This document shows, piece after piece, positions 53,133 through 63,158 of a stretch of 64,000 nt of DNA. Below the pieces are notes generated by a model that saw only the letters and a list, made by a program, of their open reading frames with translations, ran no database searches and was not told the origin of the DNA. Positions within the stretch are counted from its first letter, which is position 1; each line of letters starts with the position of its first letter. A program made the translations under genes and the position numbers. The DNA comes from Prorocentrum cordatum. Lineage: Eukaryota > Sar > Dinophyceae > Prorocentrales > Prorocentraceae. The DNA lies in assembly GCA_963575745.1 (NCBI GenBank), contig CAUYUJ010003392.1, positions 194,001 to 258,000 of the forward strand, written 5' to 3'.

Positions 53133-53152
53133 TTTTTTTTTTAAAAAAAAAA
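53133..53152 (-). terminator. T10 tract at U6 3' end followed by A10
   Basis: Read on the minus strand, U6 is followed by ten T (53152-53143), as expected for RNA polymerase III termination. Ten A (53142-53133) come next. The A-run fits a retroposition tail. Confidence 0.6.
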
Positions 53153-53256
53153 GAAATGTATGCACTTCTCGATTTGCGCGTGTCATCCTTGCGCAGGGGC
53201 CATGAATCTTCTCTGTATCGTTCCAAGTTTTTAACGGATGATCCCCGAAGGGGAAC
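53153..53256 (-). ncRNA. U6 spliceosomal snRNA copy, probably a retropseudogene
   Basis: The minus strand reads a 5' stem-loop GTTCCCCTTCGGGGATCATC, then AACTTGGAACGATACAGAGA (the ACAGAGA box that pairs with the 5' splice site), then CATGGCCCCTGCGCAAGGAT, GACACGCGCAAATCGAGAAG and a T-run. These match the conserved core of U6 from plants and animals almost base for base. After ACAGAGA the canonical AGATTAGCATGG is here AGATTCATGG. Two bases are missing and the catalytic AGC triad is destroyed. Near-identical direct repeats flank the copy, and A10 follows the T-run, both hallmarks of LINE-mediated retroposition. No TATA-like element lies 20-35 bp upstream. It is therefore probably non-functional, though the host's true U6 should be compared. 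Confidence 0.85.
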
Positions 53257-53275
53257 CGCACTCTTTGCGGCCCTC
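53256..53275 (+). repeat. Direct repeat flanking the U6 copy (5' side of U6)
   Basis: CCGCACTCTTTGCGGCCCTC pairs with 53106-53124. Together they bracket U6 plus its T/A tail. Confidence 0.65.
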
Positions 53276-53400
53276 TTGGTAGCCTCTGGGGAGCTCGAAA
53301 GGCGCCCAAGAGCCCCCAGGAGGTCCCCAAGCAGCCTCCGAGAGGCCTTCAAGCCGCACTCCAAGATTCAAGAGGCGCCTGCTGTCCTCTCCTAGGCCCG
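53276..53400 (+). repeat. Short phased CCAAGAGG block
   Basis: GGCGCCCAAGAGCCCCCAGG, then CCCCAAGCAGCCTCC. It resumes at 53600-53675 before a CTC tract. Confidence 0.55.
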
Positions 53401-53664
53401 GGCACGGCGGCGGGATCCGCCGCCACCTAGTGGGCAGAAGGCCACTCGATCCGCCGCCCCCCGTTGGCTTACCACAGGGGCAGACGGCGTGCCAAAGTTT
53501 CGATAGCCTGTTGCTTGCTTTTGACATGTTCTGTGAGATCCACGGCCCAATGCGCGGGCACGCAGTAAGGATCCGTACGCCTCCCAGGTCGCCAGTCTTC
53601 CCACCCCAGACGGCCGAAGACGGCCTCCAAGACGGCGGCGCCCAGGAGGCCCCAACAGCTCCCA

Positions 53665-53722
53665 AGAGGCCTCCTCCTCCTCCTCCTCATCCTCCTCCTC
53701 CTCCTCCTCCTCCTCCTCCTCC
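53665..53722 (+). repeat. (CTC)n pyrimidine tract
   Basis: About 58 bp of CTC triplets, directly followed by a family IV element. Confidence 0.9.
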
Positions 53723-53723
53723 A

Positions 53724-53885
53724 AAGGCGCCCAACTTCGCGCTTCGCGCTGCGCGAAGCGGGAAATGCGAATGACTTCGCGCTCTCGCGCCGACCCCCCT
53801 GGGGAGAAGAGACGAATGAGGAGAGATCGGAGCCGAACCGCGACGCGCGGAGCGCGAATGACTTCGCGCCCACGAGGGCGCCCTT
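53724..53885. mobile_element. Family IV TIR element (AAGGCGCCC ends)
   Basis: The left AAGGCGCCCAACTTCGCGC is mirrored by the right end (complement AAGGGCGCCCTCGTGGGCGC). The internal cttcgcg/cgcgaag blocks (GCGAATGACTTCGCGC twice) match the insertion at 13421-13569. Confidence 0.6.
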
Positions 53886-53964
53886 GCTCCTCCTCGTTCC
53901 TCCTCCTCCTCCTCCTCGTTCCTGCCTGTCTTCCTTTCCCTCTTACTCCTCCATCCCCAAAGGG

Positions 53965-54080
53965 TCAATTAACCCCAAGCTGCTGCGGCTGGGGAGAACA
54001 CGCAGTCCGATGGCGTGGCCGAGCCCTGGCCACAGCTTTCGGCCACAACGGCAGGGAGCGGCGGCGATTCGCAATGTAGG
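53965..54080 (-). pseudogene. Third fragment of the 6.57-7.01 kb coding family
   Basis: The minus frame reads CESPPLPAVVAESCGQGSAT, then PSDCVFSPAAAAWG. This aligns with DSPPPPAFRNRPCG and with HVAERCGKSSAKLSDHVFHR of the other copies. Nucleotide similarity over GGGAGCGGCGGYGATTC and CGGCCACA is visible. Confidence 0.35.
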
Positions 54081-54284
54081 AAGCCCATATACCTATATGT
54101 ATGTATATATATATACATATAGGGCGCCCAACCACGTGCATGAACACGAGCACGGGCCCCCAATCCGCGTGAGCAGCCTCGCGTTACAAACGTTCGCGCG
54201 ATGCGTACTTTCGAAAACACCGTGAGTACACCGGACTCACTTCTATAGCGCTCACGTCTATAGTGCTCACTTTGAAATTGTGGT

Positions 54285-54475
54285 CCGGAAGGGGCCGCAC
54301 ATGCAGGAACATGCCGCACAGTCGCATGCACATGCCCATGCAAATATACAAAAGCCTCAACAACATTACCGCACATGCGCGCACATGCCACACCGTCCGA
54401 CGCACAGTCGACTGCACGGTCAAGGAACTCCGAAAGCATAGACGCACATGCCCGCACATGCCGCAGAGATGTCGC
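54285..54475 (+). repeat. CGCACATGCC decamer-rich region
   Basis: CGCACATGC, ACATGCCGCACA and GCGCACATGCC recur about a dozen times. The complementary form fills 55560-55790. Confidence 0.7.
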
Positions 54476-54910
54476 AGGCGATAGTGGCCTGACCACCTGA
54501 GCTCGGGGCATTTCGCAACCCAGAGTTGCGAGGATGTCTCAGGCAAGCGTGGCCGGACCACCATGGGGCAGGGCATCTTGGAAACCAGAGTGGCGAGGAT
54601 GTCGCTGGTCAAGGTGACCAGACGACCATGGGGCAGGACACCTCCGAGGTCTGAGTTGTGAGGATGTCTCAGGCGAAAGTGGCCTGACCAACATGGGGCA
54701 AGAGATCTCTGAGGTCAGAGTTGCGAGGATGTCTCTGGCGAGAGTGGTCTGACCACCTCAGCCCAGGGCGTCTCGGAACCAAGAGTTGCGAGGATGTCTC
54801 AGGCAGGAGTGGCCTGACCACCTGCTCAGGGCATCTCGGAACCCAGAGTTGCGAGGGTCTCAGGCGAAAAGGCCGAGACACTATGGAGCAGGGCATCATT
54901 AAGGTCAGAA
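54475..54910 (-). repeat. ~62-bp minisatellite array, inverse orientation, ~7 units
   Basis: The unit GAGGATGTCTCAGGCGARAG, then GGCCTGACCACCTNAGCYCA, then GGGCATCTCGGAACCCAGAG, is the reverse complement of the 43.4-kb unit. A single unit in the opposite orientation follows at about 55070-55140. Confidence 0.85.
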
Positions 54911-54911
54911 T

Positions 54912-54965
54912 GGCGAACGCTGCGTCCGCGCGCGGCTTGCGCGCGGACGCGAACGCGCCGGCGCC
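54912..54965. repeat. GCGTCCGCGCGCGGCTTGCGCGCGGACGC hairpin
   Basis: The arms GCGTCCGCGCGC and GCGCGCGGACGC surround a short loop and sit immediately after the minisatellite. The design recalls the GCGCGC hairpins at 43.05 and 45.44 kb, but without the CTAGAACC ends. Confidence 0.75.
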
Positions 54966-55140
54966 CAGAAACGAACGCCGGCCCCGACATTCTTGCACGT
55001 CCCGCACATGCCCCGCACAGGTACGCACAGTATTCGCACAGGCCGAGCTCGCCAGTGGCCGAGCCAGGCCAGCGATTCCGAGATTCCCTGAGCTCGGGCC
55101 GTCAAGCCACTTTCGCCTGAGACATCCTCGCAACTCTCAC

Positions 55141-55222
55141 CTCCTCCTCCTCCTCCTCCTCCTCCTCCTCCTCCTCCTCCTCCTCCTCCTCCTCCTCCTC
55201 CTCCTCCTCCTCCTCCTCCTTG
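55141..55222 (+). repeat. (CTC)n tract followed by C-runs
   Basis: A pure CTC run of about 80 bp. C8-C14 homopolymers follow at 55290-55350. Confidence 0.95.
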
Positions 55223-55559
55223 TCCTCTGGCCGAGCCGAACAGGCGGGCGGGCCGGCCGAACCGGGGGCGTCCGCCTCCTCCGTCCCCCTCCTCCCCCCC
55301 CCCTCCCCCCCCCCCCCCCCTTCCCCCCCCCCCATCCACCTCCCCCCCCCGCCCCTGCTTCTCCGGCCGAGCTGACAAGGCGCGCGGGAGTGTTTTACTA
55401 GGAGGGCACGCCACCGCCAGCTCACGAACCGGGCGAAGAACCGCCTCCGCCAGCAGCGAGCGAGTTTTAACGCACAACAAACTCCTTCAGGAAGCCCTGG
55501 CACGCCCCAGGTTAGCTCTGCGAAGGCCAGGAGGCATTGGAGGCACAGGGGTCCCAGAC

Positions 55560-55930
55560 AGCTCCTAGGGCATGAGCGTGCGCGTGCAATGGGATGCGCA
55601 CGCATGTGCGCCCGCGCGCTTCACCGCATGTGCGTGCATGTGCGGGCCCGCGCGGCCTCCCGAAGAGAGGTTGCAAAGGCATGTGCGTGCATGTGCCGAT
55701 GGCAGATCTGCGATTCTCGAACGCCTCCCGCATGTGCAGGCATGTGCGCGCATGTGCGTCGGACTGTGCGTGCATGTGCGTATGATGGATACACCAAAAC
55801 ACAGTGCACATGCCCCCGCACATGCCCGGGCACGACGTGCACAGTAGGAAGTCCATCCAAGAAGGGCCGCACAGGCCTGGCACATGACTGGCACATGCTG
55901 CGCACATGCGCGCACATGACAGCGCCAAAA
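55560..55930 (+). repeat. GCATGTGCGY decamer array with inverted half
   Basis: GCATGTGCGTGCATGTGCG-type motifs fill 55575-55785. The complementary CGCACATGCCC motifs then fill 55800-55925, so the region is a loose large palindrome. Confidence 0.7.
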
Positions 55931-56104
55931 CGGCCGCACATACACCCACCCAGAAGTATAGATGTGAATGTGGTGTACATGTACGACGTCATTCCTCCGC
56001 TCTGGACAAGAGGCGTCTTCGACCCCCTGTCCCCTGCTGTCTTATCCAACGGGCGCCTGGCCCACCCAGAAACACTGGGCGACCGGGAAGCAAGGCCTGA
56101 ATCG

Positions 56105-56600
56105 CCCAAGGATGGCCAGGATGACAAGATGTCCAAAAAACGCCCTCCAAAAATGCCTCCACGACAGCCTAGATGGCCCAAGATGGCATCCAAGACGGTC
56201 CCAAGACGCCTCCAAAACGGTCATGATGGCCGCAAGACTGCCCAAGATGTCTTCCAGACGGCCCAAAGGCCCCCAAGACGCCCCAAGAGAAACCGTTTCC
56301 GCCTTCTCGCCGGTTGGTTCTGGCTTCCGCCGCTCCAAGACGGCAGCATGGGCCTTCAAGATTGCCCCGACACGGCCGAAAAGGCCCCCCAAGGGGACCC
56401 AAGACTGCCCGGAGAGGGCCCCGAGAGGGCCTCCGAAGGCCTCACGGTCCCCTAGAGGCCCCGAAAGCCCCAAGAGGCCCCCAAGAGGCACCAGGAGGCC
56501 AACCATAGGCTCCAGGGCGCCCCCAGAAGGCCCAGCAAAGGCCCCCAAGTGGCTCCCAGGAAGCTCAAGGAGGCCCTAAGAGGGCCTCAAATAGCCTCCT
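56105..56600 (+). repeat. Phased CCAAGAGG repeat block
   Basis: CCAAGATGGC, CCCCAAGAGGCCCCCAAGAG and related motifs occur at 10-12-bp spacing, interrupted by a unique piece at about 56285-56340 (GAAACCGTTTCCGCCTTCTC). Confidence 0.7.
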
Positions 56601-56604
56601 GTAT

Positions 56605-56772
56605 CTACTCCTCCTCCTCCTCCTCCTCCTCCTCCTCCTCGCTAGATGGGGCAGGGAAATAAGCCCAAACCGAAAGAAGCAAAAAACTGGAATCGCGCAA
56701 TTGACTCATGCAAGGGAGGGAAGAGTGGGCGCGACGAGGAGGAGGAGGAGGAGAAGGAGGAGGAGGAGGAGT
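56605..56772 (+). repeat. (CTC)n tract and (GGA)n tract, oppositely oriented
   Basis: CTC triplets at 56609-56640 and GGA triplets at 56737-56770 face each other about 100 bp apart, so the two could pair as an inverted repeat. Confidence 0.85.
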
Positions 56773-56789
56773 GCCCTGCATGGCCCACC

Positions 56790-57530
56790 AGCTGAGGGAG
56801 GTGATCGTACGCAGCCACATGCACCCAGCACCAATGACTTCCGCCTGTCCCTGCATGATGCCGCAAGGGAGGACTCCAGGGAGATGCTGGGCGCTGCGGA
56901 GCTCGACCTGATCACTACTGGCGCCTGGAAGGGGCCCCGGCTGGGAAAAGTCTGGGCAGAGCCCATGCGCACTGCAGAAGTGAGCTCCATCGGTAAGGAA
57001 CTGCCGCAACCTTGCGAGGACTCGCGGGGAATGAAGCGACAGAGCGTGAGGAGGGCCAGTAGCTCCGAGGGAGAGAGCGGGGGACCCACGCCTCCCCCCA
57101 CGATCACACCACACAGAGGACCCCGCCTCCCCCCCCGGCTTGTCCGTGCGAGGACCCTGCTCCCTGACGTCCCTATTTTCGTCGTTCGTCGTCGCTGGTC
57201 TTTTGCCCTCGCCTTCCCCCCCCTGGCCTGCCCCCCCCACACCCCTGGCCTGCTCACCCCTCTCCTGCTCCGCACCTGGCTCCCGCTCGTGGCCACAGCC
57301 TGCTGCTGTTTCGCCTTCCTCCACGAGCCTCGCGCGATCTCTGGCCCGGCGGCTGCCAAGAGGCAGACTCGCACATGCCCCCTTCCCCCGTGGCCTTCTG
57401 CACCTTGTCCGCGGGCCGCATTTTGCCCATGTCCGCGATGGTGCCTGGCAGGTGCCACACCTCACGATAGGGGGGGTCGCTGCTGCGCAGGCCAGGGAGG
57501 CCGCACAGACTGAAGCGGGCGAACACATGA
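56790..57530. other. Ambiguous coding-like region
   Basis: A plus frame (STNDFRLSLHDAAREDSREM, then LGAAELDLITTGAWKGPRLG) and two minus frames (one with ARLRQFLTDGAHFCSAHGLC) are all open and balanced from about 56790 to 57085. One of them may be real, but nothing in the sequence decides between them and no domain is recognised. Confidence 0.25.
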
Positions 57531-57539
57531 GCTGCGGAA

Positions 57540-59545
57540 GAAACAGAACGATTGGTGAGCGTTTCGGTCGAACAGAACTACCGTGGCAACAAGGAAACCT
57601 CGATGCCGCGCAACGGGAAGCGATATTTACAATTGAACACGATTAGAACTGTCCTGGTGGGCTGCACGTCCGCTTGGACTGTCGCCGCAGCTGTGCCCCA
57701 CTTTGTTAGAACAACTCAAAGCCGCCTTGTTGTAAGACTGCAGGGTACCCCGAACATTGCTATGCTTCGAACGATGCCCACAGAAACCTTCGGCGTTCGT
57801 TCCCGAGCCTGGTGCTGTTTGTTACAGCGGCCAGCCTGAACTTGGCCCGCATGTTGCGTTTGATAAGGCGCCGCTATTGGGTCACTTGGTCATTAATCAC
57901 CACGCTCTGTCCGGTACGGTCTATCCATAGATGCTCAACACCTGTGGCCAACGTTACGCTGGCTCGTATGCTGTGAGCTAATAGAGCATCGTTGAACGGT
58001 TGCTGCTCAATTCCCAATACGCTATATGCTGCTCTTGACTGGCAAATGTTTGATACGTCCTCCGATCGGTCGTTGCCGTGAGCCTTTGTTCCAATGGCCA
58101 ACCTGACCTCGGCGCGCACGTTGCGTTTGACAGGACGTACGTAATCGGTCGCTGTGCGTTACTTCATGCTATTGTCAGCCATGTCCGATTCGGAACAAGA
58201 GTACGTTGTGTTACGCTGCGCTGCATGCTGTCATTTCTAGCGAGGTGTTACAGTACTTCAGGTGCTGCAACGTCATGCTACGTTCACCCGCACGACCATG
58301 ATGTACGAATCACCAATGCGATGTGATGCACTATCTAGCATACTATGTTCGTGTGCGGTCGGAAACAAGTTCCCCTAGTCTGATATTGCAGTAATGTTGG
58401 CTCTCTGACTGACTGTTCTGTAATTGTAATGACAGGGCAATCGTATCACGGTAGTGTATTACGGTTGTGTTGTGTTACACTCTGGTACGTGCTTCCATGA
58501 TTGAATATTGTGTTATGGATGTTCGGTGTGTGGCTAGCATTGGCTGTGCTATGCTTGTCAGAAGGAATACCTCCCATTCAACTGAGAAATCGTATGTAAC
58601 ATGTTCGTCATGCACTATTGGGCTGAATTATGGCACGGCGTGGTCTGCCACGGCTCTCGTCGAATACTGCGTATCATGCTATGTAAACGTATGAACATTG
58701 CACGACTGGCAACACAAAATGAGAAACGCTGCTATGTTCTGTTATGGAACGTTCTACTATAGAGAGCCCCACTCTGCAACCGCATGACTTATGTGCAAAA
58801 TGATAGTGTGTCATGATGCGGAATGGTATGGAATGCTACACAATTCAGTACGAGTGTGTTTCATTGGATGGTGTGCATGCAATGGTCTGGTAAGTGTATG
58901 ATGCCATGTCCTGTTGTGTTCTGGCATTCGTACAAACAGATGTTGAACTAGTCTACGGTATAGCAGTGTCGTTGCTACATTGGTAGCACAAGTAGAATGC
59001 GTATGACATCGCATGTGTTGCTCGGTCAAAGTATGGTATGCTTCCTCTGTCACACTATGGTGTTCTATATTGAATACGATGTGTTGTGTGATGCTGTGCT
59101 ATGATATGCTACGTTCTGCCAGCTGGTGAAATGTCATGCTCTATCAGGGTATGTGTAATGTGTTTTTGTATGCTCGATTCAGTGTAAAATGATATGTGCT
59201 GCCATGAAATTCCGTCGCAATTGTGTCGGAATTTCTTTGGTGTAACAGATATGTTGTCGTAGCGGTCGCAATATCATGTTATGTCGTGCTCTTCTTGCCA
59301 AACTATGACATGACCCATTCTGAACGATATGACGTGTTCTGGTCGTTTGTGTCATGTCCTGCGAATAGGTGCTATGTGATCATACTTCTTGTGATCGTGT
59401 GGTATGCTAAGGTATGCAATGCAATGATGTGTTATGTTATGACCTGGCCATTCCAATATGTTATGTGGTGGTATACTCTGTCATGCTGTGTCCTGTCATC
59501 GTACACGTCGGTGGGAAGAAGTGGGTAGAGATATGAAGTAGGAAG
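57540..59545. other. AT-richer spacer with degenerate ATG/TGT-rich text
   Basis: From about 58050 to 59520 GC drops clearly, and short TATGNTATG, GTGTGTTATG and GCTATG motifs recur without a fixed period. This is reminiscent of the 14-bp array at 48.2 kb but more decayed. No frame exceeds about 100 codons. Confidence 0.45.
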
Positions 59546-61735
59546 GCGTTGGAAATAGACTGGGTGCCCACCCGCTCGCTGAAGACGAAGACAGAGGCAA
59601 TCGCACTCGATTCTTGCGAGGGAGGAAGGCGCCGAAAAAGGATCGGGAGCTGGACATCCCAGGGCAACTACCTGCTTCCAACGGCCAGCGCGTATGTTCC
59701 GTGTGACCTATGTGGCCGTTTTGTGCTGTTCTTGATGCCGCTGCTCCCCGCCTCGCTTTGCTCCTGCGCCGCGCCGCCTGGACGGCCTGACGCCTCCGCC
59801 TCGGAGCTCTCTGGCATGCAGGGTGTCGTCATTCGGCAGAGGGAAACAACTTGTGAACACCCCCCCTGCCCCCCAAAGTTAAAGTTAGCACGCGCGGGGG
59901 AGACTGCGGTCGAGGTGCCACTCGTCAGACCCACCTCAAACTTTGAACACTGGGGGGAGGGGGAGGCGTTGACCGATGAATGGCATGAATGTTCGCTATT
60001 TTTGTTCCGAGGCCTCTTCGTCGCACACGCAGGGATTCCCCGGGAACCTCTGGGGTCAGGCGACCGCGGTACGGTGCCGTCACTCGTCGAGGGCGCGGGG
60101 CGGGAGACGCGCGGGGATTCTCCGGATCCCGTGCGGTCTGGCGACACCGCGGTATATGCACCGGTGGGCAGGCGGGAGGTCTTCGCAAGATTTCGCAACC
60201 CCGCCCGCCCTGTCCGGTGGGGAGCAAGAAAAGGCATCACTCATACACCGTCTGGCGTCTCGCAGTTGCACCAAGCATGCTCTACCTTCACACTGGAGGG
60301 GTACGCATCCAGCAAATGTGAATGTGAAAAAACGATCGCCCAATCTTCAATTGGAACGCATGTGCGGGAAACCACGAGAAACACTCATCTGAACTATCTG
60401 CCCGTGTCGGAGACCATTATCTTGGACTGCTCCGGGTTGTTGTTGTAAGATTCCTGTACCTCTTCAACCTCCGCTTCAATCAAACTTTCCGGGCACGACT
60501 CCGTGGTACCCGCGAATGCCGTCTGCGGAAGGCCACCGAGCACTAATGAAGGACTCTGGAATCTGAATTAATTACTGTCGTGTTGCCCTGGTTCGGTAAC
60601 CTGGGGACCCTCAAGGATCCAACCCCCTCGTGGAATTTTCAAGATGTACCGAGGGCTCCAATAGTGTGTGTTCGACCATACTGTAACGGCTTCACATCAG
60701 GGGATGTCGGCCTACTGTTGTCTCCCTCCTCCTGGCGTGGCATGTCTGACTGCTGCTGATCGTCCTGTGCTTTTTCGCAGCTCCCTCGCCTCCCCTCTCC
60801 GTCAAATGTCACACCCGCACGGGCATGCCTTCGACATGTGCCCAGGCTCGTCCGGCGGCACGGCGCTGCCATCTGCGATGCCGACGATCACCTGGCGGGC
60901 ACAGGCGAGTGAGGGGGGAGAAAGGCGCAAAGGAACAGACGAGATGGACAAGGAGAAGGCGGGCACGGAGACGGAAGGGCAGGTGCAACAGCAGGGGCAG
61001 AGAAGGGGGGTTGGGGGAGGAGGAGCAATGTTGTTTATCTGAGACCCACGACCCACACCGCCTGAATACATGAAGCGCGCAACCGGCGACTGCAATGGAG
61101 GGAAGTGCAGCCGTGAACGCTCACACCTCAGAAGCCTCCCTGACACCGACCGCGACGAAGACAGGAGGAACAGTACGCGGGGGTACAGGAACAAAAGGGG
61201 GAAGTGGAGACGCAGAGGAAGGGAAGGAGGAGGAATAGTATACGGAGCATCGGATCAAGCAAGCCGAACAAGTCAGCGCGCCCCGCCCACTCCAACCCTC
61301 CCCACCCGAACCGTACAAGCCATCGGGGCACAATTTGTATGTGTGGATTGAAACGCGCCTCTACCTGGCGATACCTGGCGATTCCTGCTTTCCTGCTTTC
61401 CTGAAGGCGCTCGCGCGTGCTCCACGATTTCTGCTTCTGGGACCCTGTCATTGCCCCTTCTTGTGGACATCGAAAAAGACATCCGCCACGACTGGTCCAG
61501 CGGGTGGAGTCGAGGGTACTAGAGACCTACGTCGTGGAAGAAGTCACGGCGTCGGAGTCACAGTTCCCTTCACTGCGTGGGAAGATGGTGCATCGTACCG
61601 TACTCTGCTTGTTGCACTTCTTGGAAGAATGACGGCAAGCGGGGCCGGTGACAAGAGTGGACTGCGTGCTCATGGTGTTCTTCTTCCCCTTGCGACCCCG
61701 TTTCTGCTCTGCTCTTCTCGACCCCCTCTCTCGCC
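59545..61735. other. Spacer with long but unsupported frames
   Basis: A 299-codon plus frame (59549-60448) and overlapping minus frames are open, but none has a recognisable motif. Inverted pieces (CCCCCCAAAGTTAAAGTT at 59870 against AACTTTGAACACTGGGGGG at about 59940) suggest a small TIR element at about 59855-59962. CTTTTTCGCAG at 60770-60780 could be a splice acceptor. Confidence 0.3.
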
Positions 61736-61789
61736 CTCCTTCTCCTTTTCTCTCTCTCTCTCTCTTTTCCTCTCTCTCTCTCTCGACAG
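61736..61789 (+). other. Polypyrimidine tract ending in CAG (possible 3' splice site)
   Basis: About 45 bp of CT dinucleotides end in CTCGACAG at 61789. The frame that follows stays open for about 130 codons to TGA near 62181 (VPANNLKAVATSAVKITFSP start). The tract may equally be just a (CT)n microsatellite. Confidence 0.3.
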
Positions 61790-62199
61790 TGCCTGCCAAT
61801 AACCTGAAAGCGGTAGCAACTAGCGCTGTGAAAATTACCTTCAGCCCCGAGCCTGTCCTTGGCGGACTGAAGTCATTCATGAATGGATTCGCCCCCTTCT
61901 TGATCTCAAGCCCATCAAAGACTGTGCTTTCGTGGATGCCCCCCTCCCAATCCGACCAACCACCCTCCCCCTGGCAGGGATACATCCGCTATGGCCACCC
62001 ATCCACCCTTTGTTCTGGCCAAAGTGCCTCCGTAAGAACCTTCCTACATAGAATGGAGCAGCTAAGTGGAGAGAGATGCACACGAGAAGAGCTCGCAGGA
62101 GCCTCCTCGAGCGGATCGAACTCGTTCCAAGCCCAAACAACCCGCTGGCCCGCAGCGGATGAGAACCTCCTGCAAGCCTGAACAGGCGAAGATAGCAAC

Positions 62200-63000
62200 A
62201 TGCAAGGGAATGCGAACACAACCATGAAGCATAACATCACATGGGCATATGCAACATCACATGCAAGAGATGGCAACACATGAAACGACTATCATAAACC
62301 AGTACACAAAAAAACGCTACCACATCAAATGCTAAACCAGAGAATGCGAACGACAAATGAGCAAAGGAGCGTCGATCTTAAGTTGCAATGGGCATGTGGA
62401 TGAATTATGAAAATGAATATTAAACCTGCGCATGGCAGGCAGTGCGAAGGGCACAGGAACTTGCGAAGGGATGAATAGTGGAAATGAAGATACGGAAGCA
62501 ACGGGCATGTGGAAAGGATGGGCACAGGAAGGCGGAAAGAGCAAGGCGGAAGATCACACGGACAACCATGAGAACGGCAGTGACACTGGGAGGTGGACAG
62601 GACAGGACAGGACATCCGCATGAGGGGGTCAACGTCAAAGCGCCCGCTGAGGTGCAGCTGTAGAGCGTGTGCGCAGTTCCCCTGCGTGTGCGTTGTGCAG
62701 CGAGAGCTCGGCAGCCCCTCGACCCCTTCCCGAGGGAAGGGCCAAGGCGAGGAGGAGGACCATGCACGCCGAGCAGATTCTGCACTGCAATTCTTCTGAG
62801 GGCCCCCCACCCGCCCTCTCGGGAAGCACGCGCACCTGCGCTGCGCTGCACTGCACTGCAGTCCTGCACCGCAGATCCTGCACCTCTCGGGAAACGCCGA
62901 GCAGATCCTGCACTGCAACCCTCTGCGCCCGACCCCCCCCCGCCCCCTCGGGAAGCGCACGCGCACCTGCGCGCCTCGCCCCCCCCTCGCCGCGAGTAGG
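62200..63000. other. Spacer without a supported gene
   Basis: ACATCACATG-like motifs repeat at 62230-62290. At 62780-62960 CTGCACTGCA, GCAGATCCTGCAC and CTCGGGAA motifs repeat in a loosely palindromic pattern. No gene is supported. Confidence 0.4.
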
Positions 63001-63002
63001 AA

Positions 63003-63158
63003 GGCACCAACTATACACCAACACCGATCCTGGCCAGGATCACCTCGGGCCCAGGATCGGTGTATACGCCCTCCTGCCTTGCGCAAGAAGGCATATACAC
63101 CGATCCTGGGCCCAGGGTGATCCTGGGCCAGGATCGGTGTTGGTGTATAGTTGGTGCC
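63003..63158. mobile_element. Family XI foldback element, best copy (156 bp)
   Basis: Two 64-bp arms are almost perfect inverted repeats. The left arm, 63003-63066, begins GGCACCAACTATACACCAAC. The right arm, 63095-63158, ends GTTGGTGTATAGTTGGTGCC. The loop is ~28 bp (CGCCCTCCTGCCTTGCGCAA start). The same arm motifs (TATACACC, CCTGGGCCCAGGAT) occur at 20831-20978. Confidence 0.85.

Noticed and set aside
59549-60448. 299-codon plus frame
   Set aside because: An overlapping 190-codon frame on the opposite strand is equally plausible, and no motif or domain is visible.
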